From Cordia subcordata (lineage: Eukaryota; Streptophyta; Magnoliopsida; Boraginales; Cordiaceae), in contig JAPTOF010000002.1 in assembly GCA_028554755.1 (NCBI GenBank), forward strand, positions 10,961,001 to 11,025,000: DNA of 64,000 nt, in the 5' to 3' direction. The stretch's first letter is position 1. Each line of letters opens with the position of its first letter. The position numbers and the translations under genes are program-made. Under the pieces are notes generated by a model. The model saw only the letters and a program-made list of their open reading frames with translations, made no database searches and had not been told where the DNA came from. Below, piece by piece: positions 12,023-24,262 of the stretch.

Positions 12023-12173
12023 ACTCGTTTTGATGATTAATATTTTAAAAAAGTATTCTTTCGATAGTTTTGTTTAAAAAAAAATACTTTTCTAAGAAGT
12101 TAATTTTGGCTTTTGAAGGAAAAATAATTTTCTTTTAAAAGTTTTAACTTTTTCTTTAGTCAATCCAAACTCT
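12023..12173. repeat. MITE family A, copy 1
   Basis: Begins gactcgttttgatga and ends agtcaatccaaactc, imperfect inverted ends shared with copies at 17449, 18118, 25067, 53592 and 62939. The interior is A/T homopolymer-rich with the shared words aagtactttt and ggcttttgaa. It has no coding potential. Confidence 0.55.
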
Positions 12174-12660
12174 CATTGCCACATGATTCCATAAGAGTAC
12201 TTACAACTTTTTTCTTAAAATTTTTTTTCGTATTTGTTCCAATGCTTGTTGACTAAGTTGGGCATATTCCTATTTGTTCCACTGATTGTACGTAGCAGTA
12301 TAATATACTCATACTCTCCGTGGGTCGTATTAACATAAATTCTAGTAAATAATCTGTCACTTTAGCATATATATCACTATCATAATTTTCTCGTTTTTGA
12401 ATATTCTCCGGTCTATATCATCCTAATCTATACCAAATTTGACATCTTCTTTGCTTTATATTCCATCTGAGGAAAGGCAAGGTAGAAATTTTAAACAAAA
12501 AAAAATCTCTAGGTCATCCAACATCAGTTTATAAGTTGAAAATTGTTAGGTTATCTCACATCGATTGTGAAAAAGATTGATAGTCAATTTAAAAACGTAA
12601 AATAAATTTCACTTCATGAGCTAGTTTCTAGGATTAAAAAGACCACAAAAACGACCAAAC

Positions 12661-12998
12661 TTTGAATTCTGAATTCAAGACTTGGTTCTAATTATGTTCA
12701 AACTAAAACCTTGAAATATTTTAAAATATTTTGTGATAATCAATGCAAGCTACAAGCCCACCACATGAATCTTGTATATTGTGAATTGAGTTATCCTTGA
12801 ATTCAACACTTGATTTTTGTGATGGTACTTGTCCAAGACATCGAAATATTTTAAGATATTTGTAAAGATCAACAGGAACAACAAAACCACCATATGAATC
12901 GTATGTTTTGTTGATTTACCCTTGAATTCAAGTCTTGGTTGTTCTGATGGTAGTTGTCCAACCCATTACATCGAAATATACCACATGAATCATGTATA
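12661..12998. repeat. tandem repeat, about 125-bp unit, 2.5 copies
   Basis: Three diverged units begin ttgaattc..aagacttgg, pass through a catcgaaatattt block and end accaccacatgaatc.tgtat. The third is truncated. The array lies just downstream of the U-box gene's 3' end. Confidence 0.6.
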
Positions 12999-13165
12999 CT
13001 AACATTTATGAAAGAGATTAATAAGAGAAACGATTCTCAAAAGTAAGCCGCAAAAAGAAAAAAGAAGAATGTATTGTATGTATGTTGGAAAAATGTCCTT
13101 GTTAGAAACAATTTGTCTATTGATTTACAAGTATCTCATCAATTCAAAATCTAACAACTACTTCC

Positions 13166-14419
13166 TCAATAAGGCATGATGTGTGTGGTCCTAGTATCAT
13201 AGCTAGCCAAACACGACTTAAAGGAATCCTTCTTACTTCCCTTCAACGCTTTGACCAATTCACCGCACATGTGCCTCGTGCCTGCCGAGCAATCACTCTG
13301 CATCACCAGCAGTATTTTAGTCAACCCGTTGACTTTCACCACGCGCTCTTTGGCCCTCTCGTCATGCGCCATGCAGCACACGCTCCAGACCACGGTGATC
13401 CCGTGCTCCGTCGCCGCAGGGGAGCACTTCATCAGCCTCTTCACGATCTCCACCACACATTCCTCGTCCTCCCCTATAGCCGCTCTCCCCTCCGTACACG
13501 TGGCGATGACCTCGATCAATTTGATTGCTTTCTCAACAACTGCGAGAACCGTTTTTGAATCGGCGAGGATTTTCGTAGCGGTTCGAATAATTCCGAGCCG
13601 GACTAGCTCCTTTTTCACCGGTCTAGTGGTTGAAGAAATCGCTATCAGAGCTGATGAACCGGCCTCGACAGCGAACTGCTCCGTTTCTGCGCTGATTAAT
13701 CTGTAGAGTTCGTGAACCAATCCAAGCTCTTCAGAAATTTTGCGTTGCGATTCGGAATTAATCGATATTGATTCCAAAATCCTCGCCGATTTAGACTTCG
13801 AGTGCAAGCTCCCTTTCCGGAGAATCAGTACAAATCGCGACAATAAATCACGATTTGCTTCCAAAATCGCTCTATTTAATTGCTCTGCTACTCCATTTTC
13901 TAATAAAATCAGATCCAAAACCGTCACCACAGCTTCGCAAACTTCGATTTCGTCACAAACATCCAAAACTCCGATGATTTCCAGAACGGCATCGTTCGAT
14001 GTCGCAATGATTTTCCCATTTTCCTCAGAACACTCAACAAAATCGATGATTTTGCGAAGAGAGGTTAACCTATCATTGGCGATGCTGAGATCGTTTTTGA
14101 TGATGTGGAGAGCTTGTTGCCGCGAAATTGACGATGACGACGACGACGACGGGGTGACGCCAGCGGGGTGTTGGTGGTGGAGCCAGAGGTGGATGAGGCG
14201 GCGGAGGGTGAGGTTAGGTGTGAAATCGGTGGAGCGGAGGACTTGCATGGTGGCCGGGCAAGTGTTGTGTCCCTGAGAAAGCCACGTCTGAATGGAGGTC
14301 CGATCGTACGTGACGCCGGTGCACAGACTGACCGGAGATTTCATCAAGTCCATCGAGATCGGACACCGGAACAGGCTCGGAACGGTGACGTATAAACCCT
14401 CTCTCTTTTCTCTACCCAT
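13166..14419 (-). CDS. U-box E3 ubiquitin-protein ligase (plant PUB, ARM-type)
   Basis: A single intact 417-residue frame without introns. Residues about 11-85 form a U-box: VTVPSLFRCPISMDLMKSPV, then CTGVTYDRTSIQTWL, GHNTCPATMQVL, FTPNLTLRRLIHLWL. This fold recruits an E2 enzyme and needs no zinc. A serine-rich linker (about 95-103) follows, and then a helical region of about 300 residues consistent with armadillo repeats that bind substrate. Length, lack of introns and the short N-terminus before the U-box fit the PUB25-29 type clade, which acts in stress and immune signalling in the cytosol. I cannot tell which member this is. The ATG at 14417-14419 precedes MGREKREGLYVTVP and lies about 100 bases from a TATA box. 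Confidence 0.93.
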   Translation of the reverse strand: MGREKREGLYVTVPSLFRCPISMDLMKSPVSLCTGVTYDRTSIQTWLSQGHNTCPATMQVLRSTDFTPNLTLRRLIHLWLHHQHPAGVTPSSSSSSSISRQQALHIIKNDLSIANDRLTSLRKIIDFVECSEENGKIIATSNDAVLEIIGVLDVCDEIEVCEAVVTVLDLILLENGVAEQLNRAILEANRDLLSRFVLILRKGSLHSKSKSARILESISINSESQRKISEELGLVHELYRLISAETEQFAVEAGSSALIAISSTTRPVKKELVRLGIIRTATKILADSKTVLAVVEKAIKLIEVIATCTEGRAAIGEDEECVVEIVKRLMKCSPAATEHGITVVWSVCCMAHDERAKERVVKVNGLTKILLVMQSDCSAGTRHMCGELVKALKGSKKDSFKSCLASYDTRTTHIMPY

Positions 14420-14521
14420 TTTTTTAATTTAATTTAATTTTTTGAAAAAAAAATTAATTGGAGAAATATTTCTTTTCCCTCTTCTGCTGTGCTAATCGCA
14501 ACAAAGGGCTTTAAGATGTGG

Positions 14522-14531
14522 TTTATATAAA
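14522..14531 (-). promoter_or_regulatory. TATA box of the U-box gene
   Basis: The stretch tttatataaa sits about 103 bases upstream of the ATG at 14419, followed toward the gene by a plausible 70-75-nt leader. Position and consensus are good; no experimental support. Confidence 0.55.
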
Positions 14532-14539
14532 GAGGGAGG

Positions 14540-15168
14540 GAGGGAGTCAAAGGGAAAGTAGGGTGACGTCATGGCGGTCAACGTTATGTGTTGTTTATTC
14601 AAATGGGGTTTTAATTAAGTAATGATTGTTTATTCATTAATACGTAGTAGGGGTATTTTTTTTTCAAAGTTTGAAATCTCTTGGGATTTGTCGTGTGGGG
14701 CCCACACTCTTTGTAGTGATCCAACATCGTGAAATTCGTGGGCATAAACGAGGCAGGTCAAACTGGATCTTCTTATGTCGGGTGCGAGAGTAATGGTTTA
14801 TATGATTTTTTTTTTCATTTTTATACAGTAAGAATTTGGATATTAAATGTTAAATCTTGTCTTCAGATTCAAAATCTTTATTATTATGAGAAATAATGAA
14901 AGCGTAAAAGAGTTATATGTAAAATTTTAATGACTCTCTATGGAAAAGATAAAAGACAATTTGTAATACATTTTACATATTTTACTTAAAGTTAGAGAAG
15001 TTTTAGATTAGTATTGTAAACTTAAACCTCATATGACACCGACAAAAAGAAATTTTTTGCTTATTATCTTATTATCATGAATAGGCCCAACGCTCAAAAT
15101 TTTATTTTTGATATTTTCTTGTACTTGAAATGTATATTTATCTTTGGTCCCACTCCTCATTATATTGA

Positions 15169-15205
<37 letters not shown>

Positions 15206-15650
15206 CAGTCTAAAATTACAAGAACTTGTGACAGGACAAGAGCATTGACAATCCAATCATTACGTAACACATTCTTTTTAAAGGTAAATCGTATTTGATC
15301 TCCCAAGACTTTATTATAAGAGTATGATATCTTATGTACTGTCAAAATTAGTTTATACCCCTGTATTTTCTCGAAACTAGAGTATACCTGCAACAATTGG
15401 CTCGTTGATTTTCTTTAATGAAAAGAAGTAGAACCTCTAGTATGTGTTTCAAAATAAGAGATCTTATGGACTTATTGTAAAGCATTGGAGGGTTAGGTGT
15501 AATCTACTCCCTTTGTCTTATGTAGGAGGAAATGCATATTGGTATTGCATTGATAAATATGCTGCAGCTTTTGACAGAAAATGTGAAAAAAATAACTAAG
15601 TATGCCTGTGTTTTGAATTATACAGGGGATATGCTAATTTTGGAAATAAT
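14540..15650. other. intergenic; (AT)n microsatellite at 15174-15202
   Basis: Upstream flank of the U-box gene. It contains a pure AT dinucleotide run of about 14 units and otherwise unremarkable AT-rich DNA. No gene is recognised. Confidence 0.6.
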
Positions 15651-15651
15651 A

Positions 15652-15880
15652 GTGTATTTGGAATAAATTTATTTAAAGATGCTTTTTTCATTGCACTGGA
15701 GAGACATTATATAAGATTTGAGATATCATATCACATGTATCTTATGAAAACTCAAAATTAATCATACTTTTTATAAGCAATCCATTGTTGTCTTATTTTT
15801 TATAACTATAGAGATAAAATATCTTATCACAAAAATATTATGAAACTCAAAACAAACTATACGTTTCTATACACACACAC

Positions 15881-15919
<39 letters not shown>

Positions 15920-15945
15920 CTTATCATAAGCATATACCAAACAGA
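15652..15945. repeat. MITE family B, copy 1
   Basis: Left end tgtatttggaataaattta and right end cataagcatataccaaacag form an imperfect inverted repeat. The internal aagatgct...agcatcttatc is also palindromic. Similar ends occur at 17966-18066 and 53175-53452. An (AC)n(AT)n microsatellite (15870-15913) has expanded inside. Confidence 0.5.
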
Positions 15946-16365
15946 GCATCTGAGTATTATGCACTTACGAAAAACATAGGCGGGTTGGATTTTTCCCACC
16001 AGAATATATCTAAATATATTTATTTGGTTATCATTTTAATTGATTGTCACCATATTTTGTCTAGCCACTTGAGCGTGCTTAACCCATGACATGTTGGTAT
16101 CTAAAATAAAGATTAGTTCAGGTAGGCAGATTACGCTATTCTGGTTTATAATAAGTTAGGCTGCTTTCCATGTCTGAGCATTTAGTGTTTCCCATTGAGT
16201 TTTGGATGATTTTGACAATGGAAAAAGTTAAAAAAAAAAAAAAAAAAAAAAGAAACACACACACACAAGATGGATGAAGATTTGAAAGACCTAATTTAAA
16301 GCATCACATGATCCTCCATTCCAGCCTCTAATGCTGCATGACGAGATCACCACAACAAAAGAAAA

Positions 16366-16609
16366 TGGGACCTGCCATTTTATTCTGCTCTATTTCTTTT
16401 GCCCTTTTTGGCTAAAAATGGTATGTCATTAAACAAACGAATTCCACATTACAAGTTAGTCAATCCCCAATCGGTCAAAAATTAGAATACTAATCCAGAA
16501 GTAGGTCACTGACCCTATAAGCTTTAGGTATTCAGTCAATGTACCTATTACCAGTTTGTCTATATATGTATAATAATACAAAAATGGGACCTGTCATTTT
16601 TATTTTGCC

Positions 16610-16641
<32 letters not shown>

Positions 16642-16800
16642 GCTCGGATTGGGAATTCATTAAACAAAAGAGTGACAGATTACAAGTTAGCCAAAAGCCA
16701 ATTGATCAAAAGCGGAGTTATTAGAATACCAATCTGGAGGTAAGTTGCTGACTTTATAAGTTTTAGCAACTTTATTACCAGTTGGACACTTTGACTGTAT
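16366..16800. repeat. imperfect tandem duplication, about 210-bp unit
   Basis: Two adjacent units each run from gggacctg.catttt through cattaaacaaa, ttacaagttag, aattgatcaaaa, ttagaatac.aatc and end attaccagtt. The second contains an expanded (AT)n at 16608-16640. Noncoding. Confidence 0.65.
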
Positions 16801-17448
16801 ATACATATAATATGCACTAGAAACCATGATATTATTCTTCCACATCCAATTGCTATGATACTTTAGAAGGTGGAAATATTGAAGCAGACACGCTTGAAAT
16901 CACTTGGGAGAGATGTGTGAAAGATTTTGTCGCAACTCCTAAGACCTTTTAAGCTTTAGTAGCTAAGTTTATACTATATTAAGAGCATAGTATCAAGGAT
17001 TTTTAGTTTATTTTGGGATTCAAATGCTCCACAAGTTGTCTTAGTGGCAGGCTTAAAGATAAGTGCTTTTTTTTTTTTGGTGTGGAAGGCTTAAAGATAA
17101 GTTTCAGGCAACAAAAATCTACCATTTTGTGATTATTCCTGTAGTTGATTGAAATGTGTATGATCCCTTTATGGTATGCTATATAAATTATAAGAGATCA
17201 TGTTGCACTTTTTGTTTATTGTTTGTTTTTATGAGGGGAAACTCTTTTATAAGAAGCTGTCTTCACAAATACTAAAAGTGTCAAATTTCAGAATAAATGA
17301 TTTCGGTTAGAAGAAATGTAATCTAGATTAATTAGCCATAATGTTTACTGAGACTGACCCCAAGTGTATCAAATTCTTGACTTATTTGAGTCCATTACAT
17401 GATCAAGTTTCTCTCTCATGCTCCAAGTATTAGTCTACCACTAAACTA

Positions 17449-17680
17449 AGGGTTCGTTTAGATTGGTGTTTCTTAAAAAGCTTTTTTATAACTTTTTGAA
17501 AAAGTACTTTTGTGAAAGTTAAAATTTTTAGCTTTTAGAAGAAGTTGGATTTGAATTTTCTTTTTCAAAATTCCAGATTTTTTTTCAAGCTAATTTGAAT
17601 AATTATTATAAAAGGAGTATCTTTTTTAAAAGAAAAAAGAAATATTTTTTAAGGAAAAAAAAAATCAATCCAGAAGAGAC
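17449..17680. repeat. MITE family A, copy 2
   Basis: Starts gggttcgtttagattgg and ends aaaaaatcaatccag. It shares the homopolymer-rich core with the other family A copies, and the right terminus is degraded. Confidence 0.5.
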
Positions 17681-17965
17681 ACTTAACTCTTTCGGGTCGA
17701 ATAATGTGGACTGGGAATTGTGTAATTGTTTACCCAGTAGGTATAATTGATGTGTGAAAAAGTCTTCAAACGTGTGAAAGGTTGAAAAAACTTGAAATGT
17801 ACATCTGGGTTTTGATTGAAGAATAATCAAACCAACAACCAAGCATGCATTATCACGGATGAGTGATCTGGACTCACCGACTCTGTCACACAAAGTCAAG
17901 TCCGGTTGGTTTTCATTGACTTGTTAGTCTTTTAATTATTTTGGTCTACTTGACTTATGGTGGAT

Positions 17966-18066
17966 TTGGAATAAACTTATCTAAAATCTTAAATACAATC
18001 GTAGTTTTTGTATAAGTATAAGATGTGAAATAAGATAAGTATCTTACGATAAGTTTATAACAAGCA
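17966..18066. repeat. MITE family B, copy 2 (short)
   Basis: Left end gatttggaataaacttatc and right end gataagtttataacaag are inverted repeats around aagataagtatctta. About 100 bp and noncoding. Confidence 0.45.
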
Positions 18067-18117
18067 GGATATTAACTTAAACAGAAATACACAATATTAA
18101 CTTAAAACACTTACTAT

Positions 18118-18310
18118 AGGCTCATTTGAATTTACTTATTTTCTTCAAAAAATATTTTTTTAAAAAATACATTCTTTTGCAATAAGTATTTTGCCTAACT
18201 TTCGAAAAAAGCTTACATTTAGCTCTTTGCTTTTTCAAAATCAGAATTTTTAACTTCTCAGCAAAGTAATTTTTTCAAAAGTTCTGTTAAGAAAAAGCGT
18301 TTATGTTGTT
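18118..18310. repeat. MITE family A, copy 3
   Basis: Begins ggctcatttgaatttact, and its interior (ttcaaaaaatatttttt, gctttttcaaaatcagaat, ttttcaaaagtt) matches family A. The right end is eroded. Confidence 0.4.
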
Positions 18311-19279
18311 AGGCTTTGGCTACCTACAGTATCTATTTCTCTGTTAGTCAATTGGTACTTAGACTAATACATTTCTGGCTGTCTCGTTTAAATTAAATTT
18401 TTTTATAACATTATAATATTGTAAGTAAAACCAATAATACTGAAACCAAAAAAAAAAACTAGAATTTGTTCTTTCGGGAGCTCCACGTTAGGGTGTGAAT
18501 ATATTTCAACGTTACCCAAAAAATTACTAGAATTTGTTCTTTCTGTCAAATGAACGTTAAGTTAGTCTACCTTTGAATAATTAAAAAATTAAAGTTTGAA
18601 TATGCCCTTACTAATTATTATTTACCCATAAATATTTAAATTTAAGCAATGTCTCTTTTTTTCTTTGTCTTTATTTAAAGGAGTCCAAATTAAAGCCCAA
18701 AATACAATTTTTGTACCAACTAAATATTGATATCGGAACCTTTCATACTTGAAACGAAAAATCTGTAGTAACGTTTTCTTTTTTCTTTTTTTCCCCTCCC
18801 TTCTGCACTTACATCAATATTCTCACATTCGCACGGTCTATGTTGGTTTCTTGACCCAATAAGTCAAGTTTCGTTAGTTTTAATTGAATTTGTCTAAGTT
18901 GGTAATCTTGACTTAATTTACACTTCCCATGCTATAGTAAATATACATTCAGCTGTTAAGAAATAGTTCAAAAGGTTGACACTATCTTTACAATAGCTTC
19001 AATGAAGGACCAGAATTGGGTTGGAAAAAAAAGAAAAAAAAAAAGAAACTAAAACTTTTTTTCTCAAGTAGTTAGGTTCTAGCATCCTCAATCAGACTTT
19101 GTATATGTTTATTTGAATGGTTCAAATTTCTTTCATTAAATTTATATAATCACTTTTTATTGTTAATTTCATTCGTAACATTATGAGAGGATCCTTTACT
19201 TTGAAGATATTACAAAGATCATTTGCCTAGCAAAGTTTTCTTTTTCTCAAGTTTACTTTTATCCCTTCATTTTCTAGAT
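18311..19279. other. intergenic DNA between MITE and copia element
   Basis: No gene. A 16-base direct repeat (tagaatttgttctttc) occurs at about 18461 and again about 18529. Several poly-A and poly-T runs are present. Confidence 0.5.
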
Positions 19280-19284
19280 ATCTA

Positions 19285-19513
19285 TGCTTGAATAGAAAGA
19301 ACATGAAGAAAGAAAATGTAACTGCCATTGCTTAATCATTATTGATATGGGAGCTCAGCTATTTATACTTGAGCTTAGTCGACTTAATACATCAACTAGT
19401 GGATGACAGCTGTCCACTTGGTTCATTATCTTAACTAATTAGCTGACTCAACTACGACTTTCTTTTCTAATAACTAACCGGTTGACTTACTTTAACTGAT
19501 CTTTTCCTTAGCG
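19285..19513 (-). repeat. 3' LTR of the second copia element
   Basis: Aligns along its full length with the LTR at 24025-24257. It starts TG on the plus strand, but its inner end reads ..ttagcg where the partner reads ..ttagca. The adjacent plus-strand gtccccctcaag is the complement of the polypurine tract, which identifies this as the 3' LTR. Confidence 0.9.
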
Positions 19514-22500
19514 TCCCCCTCAAGCTGAACCTTGGGTAATGCTAAGGGAAGCTTGGAATTGAGTGTTGTTAACCTGGAATAATACAAGGACTTTGTAAAG
19601 GTGTCTATCACTACTCTTCAATGGATATGAGAGATAGAATAAGCTGCTTAGAAGTAACTTGTTCATGCAGAAAATGGTACTCAATCTCTATATGTTTTGT
19701 TCACTCATGGAACACAGGATTCGTGGCCAGTGCTACAGCAAAAATAGAGTCACTGATTAGGATAGGTATGGAGAATGAAATGTGTAGATCTTTTAGCAAA
19801 TAGGTTATCATTTCACTTTAGCTGCAACTTGTGCAAGTGCTCTATACTCTGCCTCATTAGAGGATCTTGCAACTGTTGCTTGCTTCTTAAAGCAGTATGA
19901 GATCAGATTTGGTCCTAAAAATACACAATATCTAGTTGTAGACTTCCTTGTCAGTAGATCATTGGTCAAATCACTGTCACAGTAGGCTTGGAGCTAAAAT
20001 GATCCTTTCTAAAATTGTAATCCTTGATGCAACGTGCATCTGACAAATATGAGGATTCTCTTTAAAGGTTCATAATCTGCATTGGTCAGATGATGCATAA
20101 CATGGCACACTAAATTGACGGTAAATTGTATATCTGGCCTGGTAATAGTTAGATATTGGAGTGCTCCTATTAAACTTCTAAGGACAGTTGGATTAGAATA
20201 AAGCAGTTCAAAGTGTTGATCATGAGGTGCATACTTGGAGAGACAGGGATTGGCACTGGATTTGCATTCTGAAAGTCTTGCTTTCTATGAAAGATCCTTT
20301 GCATATTTACTTTGGTGAAGAACCAGTGAACTGCCAGAAGTTGAAACCTCTATTCCAAGAAAATATGATAAGAAGCCTAAGTCCTTCATAGCAAACTTTG
20401 ATGCCATAGCAGTGATGTGACCGTTGATAAGTTCAGAGGAATTGCCAATAATAATAAGATCATCTACATATACCAATACTATGATCATAGCAGTTTTGTT
20501 TGCAAGAACAAATAGAGAAGTATCTGCTGTACTGCAATGAAAGCTCTGGTCTATAAGGAAGGAAGATAGCACATGATACCATGCTTTAGAAGTCTGCTTG
20601 AGCCTATAAAGAGATTTCTAGAGTTTGCATACATAATATGGCTTTTCAGGGTCTTCAAAGCCCTAAGGTTGCTGCATATAAACTGTTTCAAAAAAGGCTC
20701 CATATAAAAAGGCATTTGTCACATATAATTGCCTTAATGGCCAGCTGAAATGTGAAGCAAGAGCAAGAACTAATCTAATAATCCGAGGTTTAACTACTGG
20801 ACTAAATCCCTTTGCAACTAGCCTTGCTCTATATCTTGCAATGGAGCCATCTGAATGTCTCTTGATCGTATAAACCCATTTGCGGCCAATTGGTTGCCTA
20901 TCAAGTGGTGAAGGTTCAAGAATCCAGGTCTACTGCTCTTGAAGAGCATCAAACTCTTCTCTCATAACATGATGCCAGTGAGCATACTTTGTTGCCTCTT
21001 TGAAAGAAGATGGTCCAATTTGAGGTAGAGTCAGAATGGTGTTGTGAAGAGTGTATCTAGTAGGGGGAGGTGGCAGTGAACCAGTTCTAGATCTAGTAAC
21101 CATGTAGTGATGTGATCGATATTGATTGAAAGTTAGATGCAGTTTGTAAACTGGTGCGGGATGAGCCTGAGAATTAGAATTATCACTTGGAGAGGATTGA
21201 GTAGATTGAATTGGATGAGGAGATGAAGAAAGAGATGAATGAGCTGTTGTTGATTGACGATTAGTGTTAGAACTGGATGATGAAGTAGAAGATTGTGATA
21301 CTGTGAGCCTATTTCGAGGTATTTGAGGAATAACAGGAATAAGTTGAGATAGTGAAGTAGGTATAGAGGGAATATTAAGGACAGATTTAGTGTTTAGATG
21401 AAATGAGTAGATGAAAAGGCAATGTTGAAGTAGAAGCATAAGGAAACACAGTTTCAAAAAATTTGACATTTCTGGAGATATAAACTCTTTTGATTTGGAT
21501 AGCCATTACATCTGTAACCCTTTGCTATAGCACAATAGCCTAGGAAAACACATGCTACTACTCTATTTTGTAATTTGTGTGTATTGTATGGTCTAATCCA
21601 AGGGAAACAGAGACAAACAAACACCTTGAGAAGAGTGTAATCAAGGATTTGATTGTAAAGACACTTAAATGGTGATTTATTATTTAGGACTGGAGTAGGC
21701 ATTCTATTAATGAGATGATTGGTAGTAGACATGGCTTCCAACCAAAATTAACTTGGTAGTTTGCTGTGATTAAGTAAAGAAAGCACTATTTCAATAAGGT
21801 GAGCATGCTTTCTTTCTACTCTATCATTTTGTTATAGTGCATGAGAACAAGTGGTATGATGTATGGTACCTTGATTCTGCAAAAGAGTTATGAACTAATG
21901 GCTAAGAAATTCTCTATCATTATCAGTTTTTAGTGTTCTAATAGTTGTATGAAACTGTCTGTATCATTGAATTGTATGTAATCAAAGCATGCAATGCATC
22001 AGCTTTAGACTTTTGTGGATATGTCCAGGAATATCTAGTGAAATCATCCACAAAAATGATGTAGTATTGAAATCTCATACAAGACTTTATTGGGTAAGGC
22101 CCCCACAAATCAGAATGTATAAGATCAAAAGCTATAGTACTCTTATTAGATGAATTAGGAAATAGTAATTGATGAGACTTAGCTACAGCACAATCAAAAT
22201 GGTGATTACACAAAAATGACAAAGGAATAGGCAAGACAGAAGAAATGATTGAGGTAGCATGCTTAGAAGGATGTCCCAGTCAGAGGTGCCATAGTCTAGA
22301 AGGAGTCTGATCATGATAAAGAGTAAGACATCTAAAGAGTGTTAAGGAAATGGAACTGGAGGTAGCAACTGAGAAGTATAATATGGATGGCAATAGATAC
22401 AAGCCATTTTCTCACGGGCCTTGAAAGATCACCATATGAGTGTGATTGTCCAGGATTTGCACTCTCTTAGAATTAAACAAAACTATGCAATCATTATCCT

Positions 22501-23700
22501 TAACTAACTAATATACTGATATAAGATTAGAGGAAATACTAGGGACATAGAGAATATTAGATAGAAATAGAGAAGTATGAGGGAGAGATATGTTATCCTA
22601 GACATAGCTAGAGATAGGAAATGCATTGCCATCTTCAACAGCTACTGTTTCTTGACCTATGTAGGCATGGCATTGCTGCAACTGAGCTTTATCATTTGTG
22701 ACGTGGCTAGTGGCACCAGAATCCAAATACTATTGAGCAGGAGGAGCAGATGGTGAGACTTGAGCAGTATAAGCTTGAGTGCTAACTTGAGTGCTGGCTT
22801 TTGGATTGGCATAATTGATGGTATCCAACCTATGCCAACACGCAATGGCTGAGTAGTTGAATTTACCATAAATTTGACACTGAACTTTTATTTTCTACTG
22901 TGGAACTTGCATAGACCGAGGCGCCTAATTAGAGTATCCAGGAGCAGAGTTAGGTGATGTAATATAACCTCCTCTTTAAGGAGCTGATCTACCTCTACCC
23001 CTTTGTCCTTGGTTTCTGCTTCTGCCCCTTGAATTAGTACCTCTACTAGTGGTGGTATAAAAGATTGTTTAAGGATCCATAGATGAAGAGTCATTAAGAT
23101 TGAAATTTTGAGAGAAGTTGAGATTTAGTTCCTCAGTAATTAGGATGCCATACAACTGAAACACAGTGACAGGTTCATACCTCACCCTCAGAGAAGCTTT
23201 AATTGACGCATATTATTCAGGCAATCCTTTAAGTATGTACCAAGATATGTCTTCAGCTCTCATAGGCTCATCAATAGTGGCAATTGTATCAGTAATAGCT
23301 TTGATTTTATCCAAATATTGTAGCATAGTGGAGGTCCTATGGTAAGGATAGAGAGTTAGTGCCTAAGTTGATAAACATGAAATCTACTGATGGAGTGAAA
23401 TCTTTTGTCCATAGAATCCCAAATTTCAAAGGCAGTTCAAAGTCGAACAACTTGTAAGAACATAGTTGGATACAATGAAGCAAACAAACAATTCTTCAGA
23501 TTTTCATCAATAACTTGCCACAGAGTATAAGCAGGATTATCTACGTCAATTTTAGCTGCATTCTTGATAATTGGTACAGGACATGATGATTGCCTAGTGA
23601 CATGTTTGAGAAGATGATATGCTTTGAATAATGATTCCATTTGTGTTTTCCACATCAAGAAATTAGTATCATCAAGCTTGATATGAAGCATACCATTGCA
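19514..23700 (-). pseudogene. copia gag-pol remnant
   Basis: In minus orientation: gag start (about 23691-23437, with LDDTNFLMWKTQMESLFKAY), a basic/zinc-knuckle part (about 23094-22888), protease and integrase (about 22234-21938, with FDLIHSDLWGPYP and FVDDFTRYSWTYP), a serine-rich linker (about 21469-20930) and RT (about 20572-20285, with intact VYVDDLIIIGNS and MKDLGFLSYFLGIEV). RNase H lies downstream to about 19800 in broken frames. Multiple stops separate the segments, so no polyprotein is made. The catalytic YVDD box is retained, unlike the copia at the window start. Confidence 0.88.
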
Positions 23701-24009
23701 ACTTTGCAGAAATAATTTGAAATTTGAAGTTGAACTTCAATTTCATCATCCACGGTAGATTAAGCTGTGACAACTCTATAAAGAAGAGGTACTTGTTCGT
23801 AATAGTAAGAACAAGGAAAGAGAGTTCAAAGCACCTTGGTTTGAAGCTTCGAGAAGTCGTTAATGGCGATTGAAACCCTAAGCTCTAGAGCTTGATTACT
23901 TGCAAGATTTTTGACAATTCAAGTAGTAGATCAGCTTAGCGGAGCTCAAAAATAGTGCAAATCTTTGATTTCGAAAAAAAAAAAATTTCTTTAGAATCCC
24001 CAAGAAATT

Positions 24010-24024
24010 TGGCTCTTGATACCA
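24010..24024 (-). other. primer-binding site of the copia element
   Basis: Directly inside the 5' LTR the minus strand reads tggtatcaagagcc. This is the usual copia initiator-Met tRNA complement (TGGTATCAGAGC) with one extra A. It confirms orientation and the LTR boundary. Confidence 0.75.
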
Positions 24025-24257
24025 TGTTTGAGTAGAGAGAACATGAAGAAAGAAAATGTAACTGCCATTACTAATCATCATTGATACAGGAGTTCAGTTA
24101 TTTATACTTGAGCTTAGCCGACTTAATACATCAACCAGTGGATGACAGCTGTCCACTTGGTTAGTTATGTTGACTAACTAGCTGACTCAACTACATTTAA
24201 CGTCCTTTTCTAATAACTATCTGAGTTGACTTGCTTTGGCTGATCTTTACCTTAGCA
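24025..24257 (-). repeat. 5' LTR of the second copia element
   Basis: Plus-strand limits are TG at 24025 and CA at 24256-24257, followed by ATCTA. It contains a TATA-like tatttatacttg segment. As it lies next to the primer-binding site it is the 5' LTR of the minus-strand element. Confidence 0.9.
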
Positions 24258-24262
24258 ATCTA

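Larger units (their letters stand above)
19285..24257 (-). mobile_element. full-length Ty1/copia retrotransposon, degenerate
   Basis: A complete 4973-bp element in minus orientation. Two LTRs (19285-19513 and 24025-24257) flank gag, protease/zinc-knuckle, integrase, RT and RNase H relics in copia order. Both ends are flanked by the 5-bp target duplication ATCTA (19280-19284 and 24258-24262). The primer-binding site lies beside the right LTR and a polypurine tract beside the left LTR. The LTRs differ at roughly 30 positions by eye, so the insertion is old. Many stops and frameshifts show it is inactive. Confidence 0.93.

Noticed and set aside
13740..14276. 178-residue plus-strand frame opposite the U-box gene
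   Set aside because: Shadow of the minus-strand U-box gene with no recognisable domain.
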